64,000 nucleotides of DNA from Rhexocercosporidium sp. MPI-PUGE-AT-0058. Taxonomy: Eukaryota; Ascomycota; Leotiomycetes; Helotiales. The stretch is from positions 124,001-188,000 of the forward strand of contig JAGTJL010000001.1 in assembly GCA_020746875.1 (NCBI GenBank). The letters are read 5' to 3'. Shown piece by piece: positions 1 through 11,466 of this stretch. The notes beneath the pieces were generated by a model that worked only from the letters and a program-made list of their open reading frames with translations, was not told where the DNA came from and made no database searches. Position numbers and translations under genes: made by a program. How positions within the stretch are numbered: position 1 is the first letter of the stretch; every line of letters starts with the position of its first letter.

Positions 1-193
1 CCATAATTGAAAGATGTGGTAAGATTACTTGAATTCCAGTGTATCTGATAGGGCTAATCTCTCGCTCAGTCCATAACTCTATGCTCAACATCAGCGACCG
101 TAACATCATCCTCAAATCTCATGGATTTTTACAAATGACAGAAGCGTTCCTCATCACCAAGCCTTCATCTACCTCCATCTCGCCTCTGAGATC

Positions 194-853
194 TCACTCC
201 CCTTTCGCTCTCCACAACCAGACAATCGGTCTACCACCAGCTCTCAAATTCCCATTCCGCTGCTTGTTCCACCCAAACTTACCCAGATTATTCTTCATCC
301 TCTCCTTGTCATCCATGCTTATTTTTAGACCTTGAGCCCATTTCCCATTGCCCTTCTCGACAACCTCATACACGACGTTCTTCTTCTCATCTGCGTTGTC
401 GCAACCGATACGCTTCATGAACTCCTTGACGTTCATCTCGACAGGGACATAGAACTTAGTGTGCGTGGTGGGGTCGATGCCGTGGATAGTCTGGTCGTTC
501 TGCCAGGGCTTGGTGGCGCTCTTGAGGACGTGGATGATGGTATGTTCGGCAGGGAAGATGTAGTTATAGCCTAGCGGGACGCCAATACCGCCTTGGTGGT
601 TTTGGAGGTTCACGCCGGGGAAACCGAGGTCTGTGAGAGGAGGGATGGAGGGGTGCGTGGTATTGTAGGGATGACCGGGGATCATGGGTTGCATGTAGGG
701 CATGGGCGGTTGGTAGACGGCAGCGGGGGGTTGGATGTAGCCTGGCATGCCGGGGTATTGGGGCACGCTGAAGCCGCTGGAGTTGGGTGGTGGAGGGCCG
801 ACATCGTAGCCGTGGAATGTGTTGTGGCCTCGATAGGGAATGGAGTGAGCCAT
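194..853 (-). CDS. Conserved fungal protein of unknown function
   Basis: A 219-residue protein that I cannot assign to a named family. The N-terminal 90 or so residues are rich in Pro, Gly, Tyr and Met and look disordered. The C-terminal 130 residues look folded: mixed charged/hydrophobic sequence with several Trp, ending in a basic segment with RPIVWLWRAKGE. The frame stays open upstream to 1123, but I chose the Met at 851-853 because the Pro/Gly/Tyr-rich domain starts there and the upstream extension is low-quality sequence. No signal peptide or membrane segment is visible. It is transcribed in the same direction as CFT2 upstream, 650 bp away. The family is inferred to be conserved only because the C-terminal half has protein-like composition; function unknown. 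Confidence 0.7.
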   Translation of the reverse strand: MAHSIPYRGHNTFHGYDVGPPPPNSSGFSVPQYPGMPGYIQPPAAVYQPPMPYMQPMIPGHPYNTTHPSIPPLTDLGFPGVNLQNHQGGIGVPLGYNYIFPAEHTIIHVLKSATKPWQNDQTIHGIDPTTHTKFYVPVEMNVKEFMKRIGCDNADEKKNVVYEVVEKGNGKWAQGLKISMDDKERMKNNLGKFGWNKQRNGNLRAGGRPIVWLWRAKGE

Positions 854-1503
854 CGAGTTTGACGGTCGAGGGTCTGGGAGAGGTATGTGAGTTTGAAGTG
901 GTTCTTGTGTTGAGGCTTGTGATGATGTGAGGTCTGCCTGAAGATGTTTCCGAAGAAGAGATAAAAACTTGAGGAGAGGGTATAAAGTAATGTTTGGAAA
1001 AGAGTGTGAATTATACTCGCAATCTCTGCATGGAGTTCGAACTCGTGAATCACGGTACACCAGAGTATTTTGGAACAAGACTTGCATGACTGTAAGCTCA
1101 GCTAAAAGATTCACTGATTTCAAAGTCTAAGTCCTCGTTCGCTTAACCGAGAGACACTCGGTAGGGCTTTAGATGATTCACGGATCTCTTATAGCTATTA
1201 CTGGCGATGCATCAAGAGCCACATTCTCTTGTGTAGTTAATAGCCCGGGGTAACCAGCTCGGTACCCCTCACCAGCAGTTGCCGAATGAAATTTCAACTC
1301 AAACAATCTTTCAACGGCTCAGAAAGGGGAAAGGAAAAGAAAGAGAAAGAGAAAGAGAAAGAGAAAGAGAAAGAGAAAGAGAGATGTTTTGAGTCATAAA
1401 ATTCGATACCGTGATAATGGTCTTTCCATAAATACACTGATGTTACACTGCTGCTCGAATGCAAATATCCATCTTGATGATAAGGAAAGAACACAAGTCG
1501 ATC
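854..1503. other. Intergenic, 5' flank of the unknown gene and 3' flank of CFT2
   Basis: About 650 bp with no supported gene. It should hold the promoter of the downstream minus-strand gene and the 3' end of CFT2. The only distinct structure is a GAAAGA microsatellite near 1335-1384. Confidence 0.6.
1335..1384. repeat. GAAAGA microsatellite
   Basis: Tandem copies of the purine hexamer GAAAGA with one slightly diverged edge. It lies just beyond the stop codon of CFT2, so it may be part of its 3' untranslated region. Confidence 0.9.
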
Positions 1504-4500
1504 TCACTTGACCACAGCCAAGCCCTGATAGATCATGCTCTTGACAGCATAAAAGGTGCTTCCGTGACCGATCCCAGGTCCCATTGACGTGGCTAACCCG
1601 ATGCTTTCGACTTCAATCCGCCCAGTGCCCGTCTTGCGAACAATAACCGAGCTGTCAATCAGCAACGTACCCTCTCCCTTGAACTCCGCAGTGTGACTGG
1701 AAGCCAACATGATTTTTCGTAAGTCGGCGAGGCGAAGGTCACCAACTTGAAGAGGCTGTGCGACGGATCTCGTTGCCGAGGCCATATTTGAAGGCAGGAC
1801 GTCTAGAGTGGGTACCTCACTCTGTACTGTAGAGGTTTGGACGAGTTCACGGCTCGGAGTATTGTCTCCTTCGCTCTCTTCCTTCAGAAGCTTCTGCTTC
1901 TTATTGCTTTCCTCGGCATCAGGGTCTGGGTCAACCACGGCACTTTCTAATCGAGCAGTAAGTGTCGCAATTCTAAGATCCTTGACCTTTTGCCAAGTGA
2001 GTTGCTTGACGAGAGCGCTTGTCAATCGCACTGCCCAGGCATTCGTGTCTACGCTGGCGTTGACCATAACACCTATCTCAGGCGTGTAAACATCGATTGC
2101 AGACTCAGAAGAGCCAAGCTGTGCAACGAGCAGCTTGCGGCAGTCGACGGCTAGAGCCAGGGTCTCGTCCTTCATACCGCCGACTAAAATGAGTTTCCGA
2201 GGCTGAATGAGGGGTATCAACATCTGGAGACTGCGCTTGTCGTGGAGACCAGCAAAATCCACAAAGCCGATTCTAACATTGAGGGTAAGAGATTCCGTAG
2301 AGAAAACTACCCTAGAAGGTGCAGATTCAGCAAAAGCATCATCGACAGCGTCAACTCCTTCGTCTTCTGATGGTTCGTCTTCAGGGCCAGGCGGCATCTC
2401 GGGAATATCAATAGAATCACGCTGGTTGCGACCGATCTGCTGCCTCTTGTTGTCCCCATTCGTCATTTGACGATCGTGCTGAGGCTCGTCCCATTTCCGC
2501 TTCTTGCCAAACGTGTCTCTGGTGTCGTGTTTATTTGGCTGGCGCATATCTTGTCCGTCCACTTCATCTCTCTCTTCCGCCCTAAGAAAATCTTCCGGCC
2601 GAATCAGCTCTCCAAAGTCATCGTTCCGCTTCCTTCGAATAGACAGCGGGAACATCTTCTCTCGGCCTTTCTTTCCACGTACATCAAAATCGAAGACGTC
2701 TTTTCGACGAATGAGAACATTAACCCCAAGATCTTCATCACTTAGTCCGATTTTTTTCCGGTTTGCTTGACCCATCGTTGCTGATATGTTCAATGACTTT
2801 CCCTGTTGCTCTGTTTCCGAGTCATCGGAATCTGAGGAAGAGTCTGAGGAGGCATCATCAACAACGTCTGCTGAAGTTTCAAGGGATGTTGCTCCGCCAG
2901 ATTGGAGTGTAGTCTGCAGCTGACGTTTGGTTGCGAGCCATTGTTGATACACATTGAGCTCATTCCCTTCAAGGGCGACCCGTTTGGCATCTTGGAGTTC
3001 AACCTGCCTTCCCCCGCTGTTGACTCGCTCGATGGTCACCCCAGATTTCGTTGTTTCGGAAACAACTCCATTCTGTTTCTCCTCCCACCATGACCACAAT
3101 GTTCTTGCCAGACCAGTCTTTGCATTTCCTTCAGGCTTACCTAGCCTTTCCGTGAGAATAACGAGGTTTCTGCTGTCATCGGCAATTGACCTCAAGACAT
3201 CTCGAGAAAACCCCCATTCCAGAGATGTGTCGCTTGCTAGGATCACTTTTCCCACTGATCTCCCAAGACTGTCCGTCTGACCTAGAATGCGATCAATCTG
3301 ACCTCTGCGTTCCAACAGCCGCAAGTGTTTGAAGTCGAATGGACCTGCACTTGAACCGCCTTTCGAGTTTCCGGAACTTTGAGGCCCTGTTTCTTTTTGT
3401 TGCAATCCAGCATTCGCCTCGAACTCTCGAACAATGGCATCGTCCATCCACTCCAACATGCTGCGTGTATATCGCATGGTCGCACCGATGTTTTTGCTTG
3501 CTAGGTAGAGCCTCGAGCTCCGCAAAGGACTGTCTTCGTCTTTGGCTTCTGTTCGCCACGCATGTTCCAGCAAATATGCAAGCTCCAGAACACGAGCGCT
3601 TGAGTCCGTAGGAATGAGAACAATTCCACCTTGACTCACTGAAGACTTGATCATTTCCAGGAGTAGCTCATCCCGCTTGGCCCTACCTCCTGTCAACGCA
3701 TTCCTTTCACCTCCACGACTGCTGCATATCAAGGCGGTTGGTTTGCGCAGTTGTTCGATGACTTCGGCCCCTCCCGCTCCAGCTCCACCTAGCCATGCTG
3801 CACCAGCCAGAACATTTTCACGGCCTTGGTTCCAGTCCACTGCGTATACAATGGACTCGAGACCATGTTGAATATGCCATATTGTCCCCCAAGAGTATGT
3901 CCAGCATTGTAAGCTGTGATTGTGAGCCCATTAAGGGGTGGGGAGGAAGGAGACGGTAATGGTTGATGTGGCTGCGAATATTTGAGAGGGTGGATGAGCG
4001 CGAAGTATGATGCTATCTCTTCACTCGTGGGTGGTTGGAGGAGGATGTTCGCATCTTGGTTGGCCGATACTGTTTGCGAATACGAGTAGGAGGCTTCTGA
4101 GAGGGCAGAGGGGGGTATTATAGTTGCTGAAAGAGGGGTTGAAGCGTAGAGATCCTGAAGAAGTGTTCGGCCAAGAGAAATGACGGGAAGTGTCGCATAG
4201 ACTGGGATTCGAGAGAATAGAGGGAAATGCTTGCAGCAATGGGCGAAAGCTGCAAGATGTGCTACTGTCGCATGAGTGAGGAGGATGATCGACAGAGTAG
4301 GGACCTGTCTGGAAAAAAATATTAGCATTTGCGAATAAGTAAAGGAACCCGAAGAGAGGGCGGGCAGGGCAAGGTAGGGTGCCTGGCAGGTCAAGGGAGA
4401 AGAAGAATGATGGTTGAATTTGTCTTCATTGATGGCTGCTATACATTGTCCCCACTGGTTGATTGCGCTTCTCCTTCGATCCTCGAAATGAAAGCTCGAC

Positions 4501-4650
4501 CTACTTCTCAAGCTCCTTCAGCTTGGCCACATCGAATGTCTCGTCCCAGCCCACGTCTATCAGGACTTTCACTCCTCCATCGAGCTCTAGTAGTGACTGC
4601 GAGGCCGATGATTCCGACTGCGCGCCCAACAGGGAGCAAAAGGTAAACAT
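1504..4650 (-). CDS. cft2: Cleavage and polyadenylation factor subunit Cft2 (CPSF100), with an apparent frameshift
   Basis: Subunit of the nuclear mRNA cleavage and polyadenylation complex, the inactive partner of the Ysh1/CPSF73 endonuclease. Exon 1 is 4505-4650. A 196-nt intron (4309-4504) ends TTTTTCCAG, and exon 2 runs to the TGA at 1504. Residues about 58-68 read LLTHATVAHLA, matching the metallo-beta-lactamase metal motif (HxHxDH in active members) but with Thr63 and Ala65 replacing a His and the Asp; such loss is the mark of this catalytically dead subunit. A beta-CASP region follows (LIPTDSSARVLELAYLLEHAW), then a long acidic/charged linker and a C-terminal domain. At 3886-3890 a run of five C (G on the coding strand) breaks the frame: upstream reads ..GHTLGG, and the family continuation TIWHIQHGLESIVYAVDWN is one base out of phase. 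With one more G the protein would be about 983 residues. As written it stops near residue 222. It shares a 508-bp divergent promoter with SEC24. Confidence 0.92.
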
Positions 4651-5158
4651 GGTGTCCAGAAACTGCCCTCTCAAGGCATCTGGGTGTCGGATTTATTGTG
4701 TCGCATACTATGTGTATCCAAGGGCTGGCGAAGTATGTGCGATAGAGTTAGTCGATGGTTTTGTGGATGCGAGGCTGGGTGTTGAAATTGTTGGTGTTGT
4801 TGAAGTCGTATGGTACACAGGGATGAGGAATCGCGACCAGACAAAGCCATTGCTCTTCTGCTCTGCGTTGCGTTGCTGCATGAAATCTTAGCGCGAACTC
4901 CACGTGAAAGTCTGCACATCGAGCGGATTATCCTTCCCCCGGCTCCGGCTTTTGGATCTCGAAAGGTGGCCCGTCAACACAACAGGATATTCTGCAGCAC
5001 CTTTTGAAATGCGCACGATACTTCCTCAAATCATGAGAATATGACTACAAGAGCCTTCTGATTCTCCACTCAATCTGCCAGCACGCACAAACTCCTCGAA
5101 AACCTCGAGCCAGACTTCTAATCCTCGTACCACTCCTTGAGTGAGGCCAGTCCTCAGA
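4651..5158. promoter_or_regulatory. Divergent promoter region of CFT2 and SEC24
   Basis: 508 bp between two start codons that face away from each other. No convincing TATA box was seen, which fits two constitutive housekeeping genes. Limits are set only by the start codons. Confidence 0.6.
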
Positions 5159-8100
5159 ATGTCTGCCGAGTACCTGTACCATGGTCAAGGAGGACCCAAT
5201 GAAGACCCCAACAACCCGAATAGAACTGCGCAACCTGGCTCGCAGTTCCAAGCTCCCATTGCTCCCTCACCATACCAGCAACCAGGCGTAGGCTACGGTA
5301 GTCCAGCGCCCGGCCAACCATACAGCAATTCGCAGATGGGACAACCATCTCCATATGGAGCGCCCCAGGGGCAAGGTTATTTTCCTGACACAGGCGCGCA
5401 AACACAAGATGGAGGGCTGGCGGCGCAGATGGGTGGCCTGGGACTTGGAGAAGTCAGCACACATGGCAGGAAAAAGAAGAAGGACAGACATGCCCATCAT
5501 ATCGTGGAACCTTCAGGCTCGTCTGCGGGTTTCAATGGCATGCCCCAAAGCCAGGGGGATTTTCCTCCTACAGCATACTTGAACTCGGATCCTTCAGCGA
5601 TGCCTGTTCCACAAGCAGGGCCATACTCGAATACGCCGATTACACCTCTGATGTCTCAATTCCCAGCTCCAGCAAATGGCCCTTTTAACCCTGCGAATCT
5701 CGCAACTTCTGCCGAATTTGCTTCTCGAAATGGTACAACCGACCCAAGCTTTGCGGCGAACATGCAAGCTTCGGCGCAAGGCCGAGTTGACCCAGATCAA
5801 ATCCCAAGTGTGCCCAGGTCCAGAGACGCCATAGCACAATACTATCTGAACAACGTGTACCCAACCTTTGAACACCATATCCCTCCTCCTGCATCCGTAT
5901 CTTTTGTTGCATTCGACCAAGGAAACGCTTCTCCTAAATTCACACGCCTCACAATGAACAGCATACCATCCACATCGGATTCTCTTCAGTCTACTGGTCT
6001 TCCTCTTGGTCTTCTTTTGCAACCACTCGCTCCTCTACAACCAGGCGAGCTCGAAATACCTGTGCTGGATTTTGGAGACATTGGACCGCCGAGATGTCAT
6101 AGATGTAGGGCGTATATCAACCCGTTCATGGTGTTCCGATCAGGGGGCAACAAGTTTGTGTGCAATATGTGCAATTATGCGAACGATGTGCCACCAGAAT
6201 ATTTTTCGGCAATTACCCCTCAGGGGGCTCGCTTGGACAGAGAACAACGTCCAGAGTTGATGCGAGGTACTGTTGAGTTTTTGGTCCCTAAGGAATACTG
6301 GTCGAAGGAGCCTGTCGGATTGAGATGGCTCTTCTTAATCGATGTCGGCCAAGAATCTTTCAATAAAGGGTTCTTAGAGGCCTTTTGTGAGGGCATCATG
6401 GCTGCTCTCTATGGGGACGAGGCTCAAACCGAGGGAGGCGAGTCTCAAAGACGAATTCCGGAAGGTGCCAAAGTTGGCTTCGTTACTTTTGACAAGGACA
6501 TTCACTTTTACAACATGAATGTAGGTTACTGTCGCCTGCTTGTCTTGTTTGACTATGGCTAATAATACACGAAGCCCGCTCTGGACCAAGCTCAAATGTT
6601 GATCATGCCTGACATAGAAGATCCATTTGTACCCCTGGAGGAAGGCTTATTTGTAGATCCTTACGAAGCGAAGTAAGTGCCTCAGACATTAGCTGTCGAA
6701 CAGTCACTTACAGAAACAGGTCGAATATCACCTCACTATTAAGCCACCTACCTGCATTGTTCTCTCAGATCAAGAATCCAGAACCGGCTCTCCTCCCAAC
6801 CTTAAACGCTGCTTTGGCCGCGCTTGAAAAGACTGGTGGGAAGATCATTTGCTCTCTAGCAGCACTGCCAACATGGGGTCCAGGTCGACTTTTCCTCCGT
6901 GATGATGGCAAGCAACATGGCGGTGACGCTGAGAAGAAGCTTCTCAACACAGAGCATCCTGGATGGCGAAAGGCTGCGGAGAAAATGGTAGCAGCCGGAG
7001 TTGGTGCAGACTTCTTCCTGGCCGCTCCTGGTGGTGGATACCTAGACATTGCCACTATCGGTATGCTTAGCTCACCATCTCTCTTGATTTTGTTCTAATC
7101 ACATTTCAGGTCATGTCTCGGCTTCAACTGGTGGCGAAACATTCTATTATCCCAATTTCATCTCTCCCCGCGATACCGAAAAGCTTTCACAAGAAATCAC
7201 ACATACCGTAACACGAGAGACTGGTTATCAAGCGCTGATGAAGGTCCGATGTTCTAACGGTCTGCAAGTTTCTGCATATCACGGAAATTTCATTCAGCAC
7301 ACGTTTGGGGGAGATGTTGAATTCGGTGTTGTTGATTCTGACAAGGCGATGGGAGTAATGTTCAGCTATGACGGCAAGCTGGATTCGAAACTTGATGCAC
7401 ACTTCCAGAGTGCTCTACTGTATACGACAGCAAGTGGCGAACGAAGAGTCAGATGCTCAAACGTTATCGCGAGTGTCAGTGACAATGCGAAGGATTGCAT
7501 GAAGTTTGTGGATCAGGATGCTGTCTACACGTTGATGGCGAAGGAGGCTGCCACGAAAATGATCACGAATTCCCTAAAAGACATTCGTGGTGCTTTGACA
7601 GAGAAGAATGTTGACATTCTTGCTGGGTATCGAAAGAACTTCTCTGGCTCGCATCCACCAGGCCAACTTGTTCTACCAGAGAATCTCAAAGAGTTCAGCA
7701 TGTATGTTCTTGGTCTCATCAAATCAAGGGCATTCAAGGGCGGACAGGAACCGACCGATCGACGAGTTCACGACATGCGAATGATCAAATCGATGGGTGC
7801 CCTAGAGCTCTCCCTCTACCTCTACCCACGAATGATTCCAATCCACAACCTTGCGCCTGAAGATGGCTTCCCGAACCCGGAAGGTCACCTCCACATGCCA
7901 CCCTCAATACGTTGTTCATTTTCTCGTGTCGAAGAAGGAGGTGTATACCTGGTCGATAACGGACAGAACTGCTACCTCTGGATGCACGCCCAAACATCCC
8001 CAAATCTTCTCGTCGATCTGTTTGGCGAAGGCAAAGATAGTCTCAAGGCACTGGACCCTTACAGCTCGTCACTCCCAGTATTAGAAACACATCTCAGCGC

Positions 8101-8423
8101 TCAAGTACGGAACATTCTCGAGTATCTGAAGACGATGCGCGGATCGAAAGCTTTGACGATTCAACTCGCTCGACAAGGACTCGATGGTGCGGAGTATGAG
8201 TTTGCGAGATTACTAGTTGAGGATCGGAATAACGAGGCGCAGAGTTATGTGGATTGGTTGGTGCATATTCACAGGCATGTGCAGTTGGAGGTAAGTCCAT
8301 AAATTCTTTCCAAATTGCATAAAAACTAACATCCCACAGTTGACCGGACAGAGGAAAAAGGATGACGGAGGGGACAACTCGATAGCTTCTAACTTTGCTG
8401 GATTAAGACCTCCATACTGGTAG
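5159..8423 (+). CDS. sec24: COPII coat cargo-binding subunit Sec24
   Basis: Cargo-selecting subunit of the Sec23/Sec24 inner coat of COPII vesicles, acting at ER exit sites. Five exons: 5159-6520, 6575-6672, 6720-7060, 7110-8290, 8340-8423; all introns are 47-54 nt with GTARGT or GTATGC donors and AG acceptors, and all phases match, giving 1,021 residues, normal for the family. The N-terminal ~200 residues are Pro/Gln/Gly-rich and disordered. The zinc finger is C313-x2-C316 ... C335-x2-C338 (CHRC, CNMC). The trunk follows (WLFLIDVGQESF), then the beta-sandwich/helical region and a C-terminal gelsolin-like domain; the protein ends FAGLRPPYW. The start was chosen at the second in-frame Met (MSAEYLYHG), as in homologues; the first, at 5141, adds six residues. 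Confidence 0.97.
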
Positions 8424-8709
8424 AAGCTTCACGATCCGTATGGGTGAGAGAGGTTTGATTTTGGTTGTCTTGAGTACAATTAGCGAGCATAGAAAGTACA
8501 ACTCCCAAAATTATATGATCTTTGACAAGCCCCACCCCTCGTGTATCTTGCTGTCTTAATTTTGCGAGGTAATAGGATGCTGTGAATACCCACGCCCTAC
8601 TTGTGGCAGGCGAAGTCGGCTGTATGCAGCTTACTCATTCTCGTGGCAACTCCTCAAAAAGCCCGAGACTGAATTCTAATTGACTCAAATATCGTGCTAA
8701 TCCGGTACA

Positions 8710-10305
8710 ATGTCCAGCAACAACTCACATGAGCATTCTAAGCCTGAGCAAGACCTACAATTCCTCACATTCACAGACATCGCCCAAACCCGGGATTCGA
8801 ACACGAAGAAGAAGGTTCGCAGCCATATTCAGCATAGGCGACAGCGTAATCTTGGACGTGGCAAACAGAACAATGGGAGGAGGGAAGTTATTCTGGATAC
8901 CTCTCTGCTCGTTCAACACGATGCAAGCTCATCGTATCCAGCCGACAAGTCGATGGGTATTGCTCCATATACCCCTCATCCGAGTGACTTGGGAGCTGGC
9001 AGATCAGATCCCTTTGTGCGATATCCCATCGACATGACCATCAGGACTCACGAGCTATTCGATCATTGTAAGTCTATCTGAGCTGCCGCATATCAGCCCT
9101 GAATTGACAAGATGACACAGTGCACGGAAGGGACTGTTCTATGTTCAAGACGCTGAGTAGAATAGGATTCTTCCATCTCGTACGAGACGAGGCAGCCTTC
9201 CGGCAGGTTCTCTACACTTCGTCCGCACACATGGCGAGTCTTCGTAACTCCAAGGAGGAAGATGTAGAAGCCATCTCCCTCTCAGCAACTGCTACTCGAT
9301 CGCTGAGCAGACTGGTTGCAGATCCAGTGTTGTGTACTGGTGATGCGATCATAGTTTCCATCCTCGCTTTTGCTTGTCATTGTGTAGGTGGATTTGGATT
9401 TGTTTGGCATGTGGATGAAGTACTAATCGAAGCTAGGTCATGTTCAATGATGCTCAAGGCGTTCTTACACACTTTCATGGTCTGGAAGAGATTATCAGAC
9501 GGAAAGGGGGGATGCAAGTACTGGGGTCTGACCCAGTACTTCGGACCATGGTCTTTTGGTAAAGCCATATGTCAACTTGATGCCACTTCCAACCAAACTA
9601 ACAATTTCGTTCAGGCTCGATGTTAACGCTTCGTTTCTCTTCGACCGCCCTCCCCGCTTCGCTCCACCTTACGATATTCTACCTCAACTCGAGGGTCGAC
9701 GATTAACCTCGGACTGCCGCTCACCTCTCCTGGCGATTGCCAACACACCAAACCTCCACCTCGCAATGGCCGATCTGCTTGTCCTCAATCGACTCCTGGC
9801 TCACGAACTGGAAATTAGAGATCTCTGGGATGATGGCGTCTTTGCAGGTTTGCACGTCGTACCAGTGATCAGCAAATTCCTCTCTGTCCCTCCCAACGCC
9901 ATCGAGGAAGATCCAGCAATGACCAAACAAGAGGCTTGCAGACTCGCAGCCCTACTGTATCTAGCTGGTGTACGTCAGCGGTTTGGCGTTGATCTGCAAA
10001 CGGATAGATACACTTCAAAGCTCAAACAATGCTTGCAATCCCTTAACTGGGATGGGGACGATGTTGTCCTACTTTGGCTACTATTTCTTGGAGGAGTCAA
10101 AAGATCTTCGAAAGAAACTCACGACTGGTTCGTCTCGGTAATGGCAGACTTGATAGTAAGTCTGAAGTACAATTTTTGGGATGAGGTCATGGCTGCCCTG
10201 AAACAGGGTTTGTGGGTGGATGGCCTGTTCGGAGTGGATCGTGAAAAGTTCCGCACAGAAATCACTTCAAAGCTTTGGGAAACGTTTGAATACTGGCTGC
10301 ATTGA
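8710..10305 (+). CDS. Fungal transcription-factor-like protein without Zn cluster
   Basis: Four exons (8710-9067, 9121-9383, 9437-9558, 9615-10305) with introns of 53-56 nt in consistent phase encode 477 residues. The N-terminal 60 residues carry the pattern LQFLTFTDIAQTRD...KKKVRSHIQ, rich in Arg/Lys, which opens many fungal proteins annotated as 'tachykinin family' or fungal-specific transcription-factor-domain proteins (PF11951-like). The rest is a helical region resembling the middle homology region of Zn2Cys6 regulators (AFACHC, LTHFHGLEEIIRRKGG, LLAHELEIRDLW). The GLEEIIRRKGG segment is typical of this group. No C-x2-C-x6-C cluster is present, so direct DNA binding by a Zn cluster is not supported. 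It lies 286 bp downstream of SEC24 and converges with the oxidoreductase gene; the two stop codons are only 50 bp apart. Confidence 0.85.
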
Positions 10306-10355
10306 CTAAAATTAGTTAAATAACGACTACTCGTAGCACACTGGCGATCAGAACG

Positions 10356-11330
10356 TCAACCAACTTTGACTACCAATTTCCCACCAGCACGATTTTCCTC
10401 CATGACTTTATGTGCCTCCTCTATATCCCCAAAGTCAAATACTTGAGCCGGTTTCGCATCAAATCTACCAGCCGCCACATCATTCGCAATTCTCTGCAGC
10501 GGTACATCAGAGAAGGGAAAGCCTGGTGTCCCATAGACGAAGCTGCCAAAGAAGCTGAAATGCACACCACTCGGCATCTGCAAAAGTGGGTTGAAATCTG
10601 CCATCGGTTCGAGCCCCCCTAGAAACCCAGCCAGACATACTCTGCCGCCACGTCTCACTATGGCCAAAGAATCTAGCATGACGCTGTTCCCAACCAGGTT
10701 CAAAACCGAGTCGACAATTGTGTCTTTAGCGAGCAGTTTCTCGAGATTTGCCGATTCCAGCTCAACACGCTGCACACCCATCTCGAGCAGCATCTTAGCT
10801 CTCTCCGCATTTCTAGTCGTAGCAATGACTTTCGCTCCAGCATTGACAGCGAGGTTGATAGCCGCTTGTCCCAAAGCCGACGTACCACCCCTGATAAGAA
10901 GCGTCTGTCCCCTCTCCAACTCCAGGTTTTGGAATAGACAAGACCAAGCGGTGGCGTACGACTCTGGAATGGCAGCCAGTTCTTCCCAGCTCAAGCTCGA
11001 CTCGATAGACGTCACATTTCCAATTGGAACACGCGTGTACTCAGCGTAGCTCCCTGGGATACTACGGCCCATTCCGCCCATGACAGCAGCAACTTTGGTG
11101 CCGGGTGCGAAGGTGTCGTTAGGGCTGGAGTGCACAATGCCTACGCATTCGATGCCGCTGACTTCATCTGTTTCGGGCCAGTCACCGTGGCGCATGTAGA
11201 TTTCGGCGTGATTGAGGCCGAAGGCTTTGATTTTGATAACGACGTGATCTGCCAGCGGGGAGGGGATAGGCATGTCTTTGTAGATGTATGTGGATGGCTT
11301 GCCAGGGCTGGAGAGAGCGATAGCTTTCAT
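10356..11330 (-). CDS. Zinc-free MDR oxidoreductase (quinone oxidoreductase-like)
   Basis: A single-exon, 324-residue medium-chain dehydrogenase/reductase. The N-terminal GroES-like domain holds the pattern IKIKAFGLNHAEIYMRHGDW (residues 32-51). The Rossmann domain starts near LLIRGGTSALGQAAINLA, with nucleotide-binding glycines at about 148-154, and is followed by VIATTRNAERA, where Arg residues favour NADPH. Catalytic and structural zinc cysteines are absent, which places it with quinone oxidoreductase/enoyl-reductase-type members, probably cytosolic; the substrate cannot be read from sequence. The start at 11328-11330 matches the family N-terminus (MKAIALSSPG); the longer open frame to 11648 runs through a (GAT)n repeat and the TATA region and is rejected. 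Confidence 0.9.
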   Translation of the reverse strand: MKAIALSSPGKPSTYIYKDMPIPSPLADHVVIKIKAFGLNHAEIYMRHGDWPETDEVSGIECVGIVHSSPNDTFAPGTKVAAVMGGMGRSIPGSYAEYTRVPIGNVTSIESSLSWEELAAIPESYATAWSCLFQNLELERGQTLLIRGGTSALGQAAINLAVNAGAKVIATTRNAERAKMLLEMGVQRVELESANLEKLLAKDTIVDSVLNLVGNSVMLDSLAIVRRGGRVCLAGFLGGLEPMADFNPLLQMPSGVHFSFFGSFVYGTPGFPFSDVPLQRIANDVAAGRFDAKPAQVFDFGDIEEAHKVMEENRAGGKLVVKVG

Positions 11331-11387
11331 GTTGGGCTGAAATGGGTTCCAGGTTCGACTAGTGTGTTGTAATAAGAGTGTTTTTGT

Positions 11388-11409
11388 GATGATGATGATG
11401 ATGATGATG
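11388..11409. repeat. GAT trinucleotide repeat
   Basis: Seven GAT units in the leader region of the MDR oxidoreductase, between its start codon and its putative TATA box. Confidence 0.9.
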
Positions 11410-11459
11410 GCTACGTGTCTGTAGAGAAAATGTTGCAGTTTCCGGAGAAGAGAACCGTC

Positions 11460-11466
11460 TTTTATA
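11460..11466 (-). promoter_or_regulatory. Putative TATA box of the MDR oxidoreductase
   Basis: TATAAAA on the minus strand, about 130 bp upstream of the start codon. Position and sequence fit; no experimental support. Confidence 0.45.

Noticed and set aside
854..1123. N-terminal extension of the first minus-strand frame
   Set aside because: The extension is low-quality sequence with mixed composition; the Pro/Gly/Tyr-rich protein starts naturally at the Met at 851-853.
8785..8805. tRNA B-box lookalike (GGGATTCGAACAC)
   Set aside because: It lies inside the first exon of the transcription-factor-like gene, with no acceptor or anticodon stems around it.
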